Shown: positions 14,296 through 17,117 of the stretch, one piece after another
Layout of the letters: every line of letters starts with the position of its first letter
Position numbering within the stretch: the stretch's first letter is position 1
Assembly: GCA_004173415.1 (NCBI GenBank)
Contig: SEHC01000009.1
Span: 1 to 17,117, forward strand
From: Lysobacteraceae bacterium
GTDB lineage: Bacteria > Pseudomonadota > Gammaproteobacteria > Xanthomonadales > Xanthomonadaceae
Direction of reading: 5' to 3'
DNA length: 17,117 nucleotides
Position numbers and translations under genes: made by a program
The notes under the pieces: generated by a model
Database searches by the model: none
What the model saw: only the letters and a program-made list of their open reading frames with translations
What the model was told of the DNA's origin: nothing

Positions 14296-15276
14296 TCAGG
14301 CCAGCGGCAGCGCGCTGTCGGCCTGTGCCAGGCGATCGTGCAGTTCGCACACCTGCTCCACCATCGGATCCACGCCACCGTCGCCGAGCGCCCGCACGAA
14401 ACTGCAGGAAGCGAAGTCGACCGCCCTGCGCTCGTAGTCGGAAACCCATTGCTGGCGGTCGCCCATGCGCTCGGGCCTGATCGGCCAAACGCCCGGCCGT
14501 GGCCGCAGGTGGCGGCCAATGCCGATGCGCCAGGGCTTCGGACTCACCCGCGCGCGGAAGCAATGCTGCCGCACGCACATCAGGGCATAAAGCGGATCGG
14601 TCTGCAGCGCCTTGAAGCATTCCTCGACCTCGGCTTCGCCCGGATCGAAAGTGCGATGCATGGCCAGCAGGCGGAAGCCGGCCGGGGTGCGGTACTGGCG
14701 CAGGTTCCAGTGCGGACGGTCGGCGATGAAGGCCTCGATGCGCCGGTTTGCCCACGCTTCCGGGCCACCGTCCTTGCGCATTGCCGCGGCGTGGATGCGC
14801 CGGCTGATCCAGGCGGCCAGCAGCGACGCCGCGACGAGCGCCACGATGGCCACGATCCACGACTTGCCCAGCGCGCCGATGACCAGCGCGAGGACCAGCA
14901 GCGGCCACCTGACCTTGCGTCGCAGGCTTGGCGCGGGTCCGGGATCATGCAGGTCGATGTCTACGAACAGCGCGTCCGGCGTGTTCAGGCACAGTGCGCC
15001 GTACGAGTTCCGGGTGATGATGCTCTGGCCGTGGCGGGCAATGATTTCTTCCCGGATCGGCACGCCCACGGCGCCGTTGTAGGGACGCTTGTATTCGATG
15101 CGCGGAAGCTTCTCGCCCGACAGCACCCGCTCGAAAGCGTCCCGTACGCGCTCATCGGCATGCGCCTGCGCTTCCTCCTGGCCAATGTCCGACCAGCCGA
15201 AGCGGCGCACGGTCACCTGCCTGCCGCGCGCACGATGCTGCATCCGGCCTTCGGCCCAGTACTGCGGAACGATCAT
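14296..15276 (-). CDS. Unrecognised two-helix membrane protein
   Basis: A 326-residue protein I cannot name. Residues 1-118 are soluble and include RRFGWSDIGQEEAQAHAD, YNGAVGVPIREEIIARHG and the striking NSYGALCLNTPDALFVDIDL. Two hydrophobic helices follow (about 124-137 and 139-157). The C-terminal part holds conserved-looking blocks: YRTPAGFRLLAMHRTFDP (195-212), MCVRQHCFRARVSPKPWRIG (233-252), WVSDYERRAVDFASCSF (277-293). The soluble blocks flank the membrane pair, so both could lie on the cytoplasmic face. LFVDIDL recalls the hhhDhD metal motif of archaeo-eukaryotic primases, but the rest is insufficient to assign that. ATG 15276 has AGGGGG 5 nt upstream; the open frame beyond it overlaps mdh and has no support. 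It sits between prpE and mdh, separated from mdh by a terminator. Confidence 0.8.
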   Translation of the reverse strand: MIVPQYWAEGRMQHRARGRQVTVRRFGWSDIGQEEAQAHADERVRDAFERVLSGEKLPRIEYKRPYNGAVGVPIREEIIARHGQSIITRNSYGALCLNTPDALFVDIDLHDPGPAPSLRRKVRWPLLVLALVIGALGKSWIVAIVALVAASLLAAWISRRIHAAAMRKDGGPEAWANRRIEAFIADRPHWNLRQYRTPAGFRLLAMHRTFDPGEAEVEECFKALQTDPLYALMCVRQHCFRARVSPKPWRIGIGRHLRPRPGVWPIRPERMGDRQQWVSDYERRAVDFASCSFVRALGDGGVDPMVEQVCELHDRLAQADSALPLA

Positions 15277-15322
15277 GCGGACCCCCTGGTCCCGGCCGCC
15301 AGCCCGTGATGGGCCGGAATAG

Positions 15323-15348
15323 AAAACGCCGGGACTCGCCCGGCGTTT
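15323..15348. terminator. Bidirectional Rho-independent terminator after mdh
   Basis: A perfect 10-bp stem, AAACGCCGGG (15324-15333) and CCCGGCGTTT (15339-15348), 5-nt loop, is flanked by TTTTCTATT on the minus strand and TTTCTTAT on the plus strand. It lies 23 nt beyond the mdh stop and 47 nt before the next minus-strand gene, so it ends the mdh transcript. Confidence 0.85.
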
Positions 15349-15371
15349 CTTATACCGCATGAACGGGCGGG

Positions 15372-16358
15372 TCAGCCCAGCAGGTGCGCCACGCCGGCGC
15401 GCTCCTCTTCCAGCTCGGCCAGGGTCTTGTCCATCGCCGCGCGGCTGAATGCGTCCACTTCCAGTCCTTCCACGCGGGTGTACTGGCCATTGGCGGTGGT
15501 CACCGGCACGCCGTAGATCACGCCCTCGGGGATCCCGTAGCTGCCGTCGGACGGCACGCCCATGGTCACCCACTTGCCATTGCTGCCCAGAACCCAGTCG
15601 CGGATGTGGTCGATGGCGGCGTTGGCGGCCGAGGCGGCCGAGGACAGGCCACGGGCCTCGATGATCGCCGCGCCGCGCTTGCCGACCTGCGGGATGAACG
15701 CATCGCTGTTCCAGGCCGCGTCGTTGATCTTGTCCTTCAGCGAAGCGCCGTTGACCGTGGCGAAGCGGTAGTCCGGGTACATGGTCGGGCTGTGGTTGCC
15801 CCACACGATCAGGTTGTCGATGTCGCCAACCGCCACGCCGGCCTTGTTGGCCAGCTGCGACAGCGCGCGGTTATGGTCCAGGCGCAGCATCGCGGTGAAG
15901 TTCTTCGCCGGCAGGCCGGGCGCCGACTTCATCGCGATGTAGGCATTGGTATTGGCCGGGTTGCCGACCACCAGTACCTTCACGTCGCGCGAGGCGACCT
16001 TGTCCAGCGCCGCGCCCTGGGCGGTGAAGATCTTGGCGTTTTCCAGCAGCAGGTCCTTGCGCTCCATGCCCGGGCCGCGCGGACGCGCGCCGACCAGCAG
16101 GGCCACGTCGGCGTCCTTGAACGCCACTTCCGGGTCATCGGTGCCGACCATGCCGGCGAGCAGCGGGAACGCGCAGTCTTCCAGCTCCATCATCACGCCT
16201 TTCAGCGCGGCCTGGGCCTTGTCGATCGGCAGTTCCAGCAATTGCAGGATCACTGGCTGGTCCTTGCCCAGCATCTCGCCAGAGGCGATGCGGAACAGCA
16301 ACGCGTAGCCGATCTGGCCGGCTGCACCGGTAACGGCGACTCGAACGGGGTTCTTCAT
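15372..16358 (-). CDS. mdh: Malate dehydrogenase
   Basis: NAD-dependent TCA-cycle enzyme that oxidises malate to oxaloacetate, which is also the co-substrate of PrpC. It has 328 residues, typical of the cytosolic-type (MDH2-like) bacterial enzyme. Visible are the Rossmann motif VTGAAGQIGYALLFRI (9-24), the substrate loop ARPRGPGMERKDLL (91-104), VGNPANTNAY (131-140), LRLDHNRALSQLA with D161 and WGNHS with catalytic H189. ATG 16358 (MKNPVRVAVTGAAG) has GAGGA 8 nt upstream; an in-frame ATG 15 codons earlier lies in the repeat region and is rejected. It follows an aminotransferase gene across a REP-like repeat and is closed by a terminator. Confidence 0.97.
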   Translation of the reverse strand: MKNPVRVAVTGAAGQIGYALLFRIASGEMLGKDQPVILQLLELPIDKAQAALKGVMMELEDCAFPLLAGMVGTDDPEVAFKDADVALLVGARPRGPGMERKDLLLENAKIFTAQGAALDKVASRDVKVLVVGNPANTNAYIAMKSAPGLPAKNFTAMLRLDHNRALSQLANKAGVAVGDIDNLIVWGNHSPTMYPDYRFATVNGASLKDKINDAAWNSDAFIPQVGKRGAAIIEARGLSSAASAANAAIDHIRDWVLGSNGKWVTMGVPSDGSYGIPEGVIYGVPVTTANGQYTRVEGLEVDAFSRAAMDKTLAELEEERAGVAHLLG

Positions 16359-16376
16359 GGTGCAAATCCTCGGTTT

Positions 16377-16435
16377 CATAGGGTGGGCCCTGGCCCACCG
16401 CACGGGAAAGATGGTGGGCCGGGGCCCACCCTATG
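16377..16435. repeat. REP-like inverted pair of palindromic units
   Basis: Two 23-nt arms (16377-16399 and 16413-16435) are inverted copies differing at one base, separated by 13 nt. Each arm is itself palindromic: GGTGGGCC-CT-GGCCCACC on the left and GGTGGGCC-GG-GGCCCACC on the right, each preceded on its outer side by the tetranucleotide CATA or its complement plus one G. This two-unit arrangement, small hairpins within one large cruciform, is that of REP/BIME elements, which are common in Xanthomonadaceae genomes. The right arm ends one base before the aminotransferase stop codon, so it may also shape the 3' end of that mRNA. Confidence 0.75.
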
Positions 16436-16436
16436 G

Positions 16437-17117
16437 TCACTTCAACTCGGCGAAGAATTCCTGGATCCGCTGCATGCCCGGCGCCAGTTGCGGGGTCGGG
16501 CAGGTGTAGCTGATACGCAGCGCGCGGGGCTCGCCGAAGGCCGAGCCCGGCACGCAGGCCACGCCCTTGGCTTCCAGCAGCGCATTGCAGAAATCGACGT
16601 CGTTGTTGATCGCCATGCCGTTGTGCGACTTGCCGAAGGCGCAACTGATGTCCGGGAACACGTAGAACGCCCCCTGCGGACGCGGGCAGACGACGCCGGG
16701 GATCGCGGCCAGCGCGGCCATGACCTGGTCGCGCTTGCCCTGGAACTCCAGGTTCTTGGCCTCGGTCACGTCCTGCGGGCCACTCAAGGCGGCGACGGCG
16801 GCGGCCGTGGTCACTTCGGGGATGTTGGTGATGTGGTTGGAGTTGAGCGTGGTGACCGCCTGGGCGATGGACTCGGGGCCGGCCATGAAGCCGACGCGCC
16901 AGCCAGGCATGCCGTAGGTCTTGGACAGCGAGTCCACGAATACGGTGCGCTCGCGCAGCTCCGGCCGCGCCTGGACGAAGTTGCTGTACTCCAGCCCATC
17001 GAACAGCATGCGGTTGTAGATGTCGTCGGTGATGATCCAGGTTTCCGGATACTTCACCAGCACGTCGGCAAGCGCCGAAATCTCTTCCTTGGTGTAGACC
17101 ATGCCGGTCGGATTGGA
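16437..17117 (-). CDS. PLP-dependent aminotransferase (aspartate aminotransferase family), N-terminus beyond window
   Basis: Class I/II aminotransferase, probably aspartate 2-oxoglutarate transaminase, linking glutamate/aspartate to oxaloacetate. The last 226 residues are present of about 390-400; the start lies beyond the right edge. The visible part begins SNPTGMVYTKEEI and includes WIITDDIYNRMLFDG (PLP-contact Asp and Tyr), VDSLSKTYGMPGWRVGF with the Schiff-base lysine in SLSKTYG, PQGAFYVFPD and the substrate-carboxylate-binding region ALRISYTCPTPQL. The best fit is the type I subgroup found in many Proteobacteria, but substrate specificity cannot be fixed from this half. It ends 78 nt before mdh, with only the REP-like repeat between, and may be co-transcribed with it. 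Confidence 0.88.
   Translation of the reverse strand, partial: SNPTGMVYTKEEISALADVLVKYPETWIITDDIYNRMLFDGLEYSNFVQARPELRERTVFVDSLSKTYGMPGWRVGFMAGPESIAQAVTTLNSNHITNIPEVTTAAAVAALSGPQDVTEAKNLEFQGKRDQVMAALAAIPGVVCPRPQGAFYVFPDISCAFGKSHNGMAINNDVDFCNALLEAKGVACVPGSAFGEPRALRISYTCPTPQLAPGMQRIQEFFAELK

Noticed and set aside
14179..14908. N-terminal extension of prpE by 243 codons
   Set aside because: It overlaps the membrane-protein gene in another frame; GTG at 14179 has a good Shine-Dalgarno and matches the PrpE N-terminus.

Overview
The window looks like a chromosomal segment of a GC-rich gammaproteobacterium of the Xanthomonadaceae (Lysobacter, Luteimonas or Pseudoxanthomonas-like). The protein sequences, the order thrS-infC-rpmI-rplT-pheS, the AcnD/PrpF form of the 2-methylcitrate cycle and the GTGGGCC-type palindromic repeat all fit this. 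The assignment is from recalled family resemblance, not a search. All genes are on the minus strand except one regulator-like gene.

Layout from left to right: (1) 1-4321, the translation cluster, read right to left: thrS, infC, rpmI, rplT, pheS (cut by the window edge). rplT is broken: about 131 nt are missing from its middle, leaving the first ~53 codons and the last 22 codons in different frames. rpmI-rplT has its own promoter and ends at a strong intrinsic terminator before pheS. Upstream of thrS is a short leader ORF encoding M-S-T-T-T-A-H-C, followed by mutually exclusive antiterminator and terminator hairpins. This has the form of a ribosome-mediated threonine attenuator.

(2) 4322-14179, propionate catabolism. 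A minus-strand operon, prpB - DUF1003 membrane protein - prpC - acnD - prpF, carries the 2-methylcitrate cycle enzymes. It is divergent from a plus-strand gene encoding a helix-turn-helix domain fused to a citrate-synthase-like domain that keeps the catalytic His/His/Asp. The 148-bp divergent spacer holds TTGATC-type dyads that look like an operator. prpE (propionyl-CoA synthetase) converges on the regulator-like gene from the other side. Together these would activate propionate, condense it with oxaloacetate, isomerise the product and cleave it to pyruvate and succinate.

(3) 14263-17117: an unrecognised two-helix membrane protein; mdh (malate dehydrogenase, which supplies oxaloacetate) with a bidirectional terminator; a two-unit inverted REP-like repeat; and a PLP aminotransferase cut by the right edge.

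The two best leads are the thrS leader-peptide attenuator and the internally deleted rplT. No tRNA, rRNA, CRISPR array, insertion sequence or phage gene was seen.
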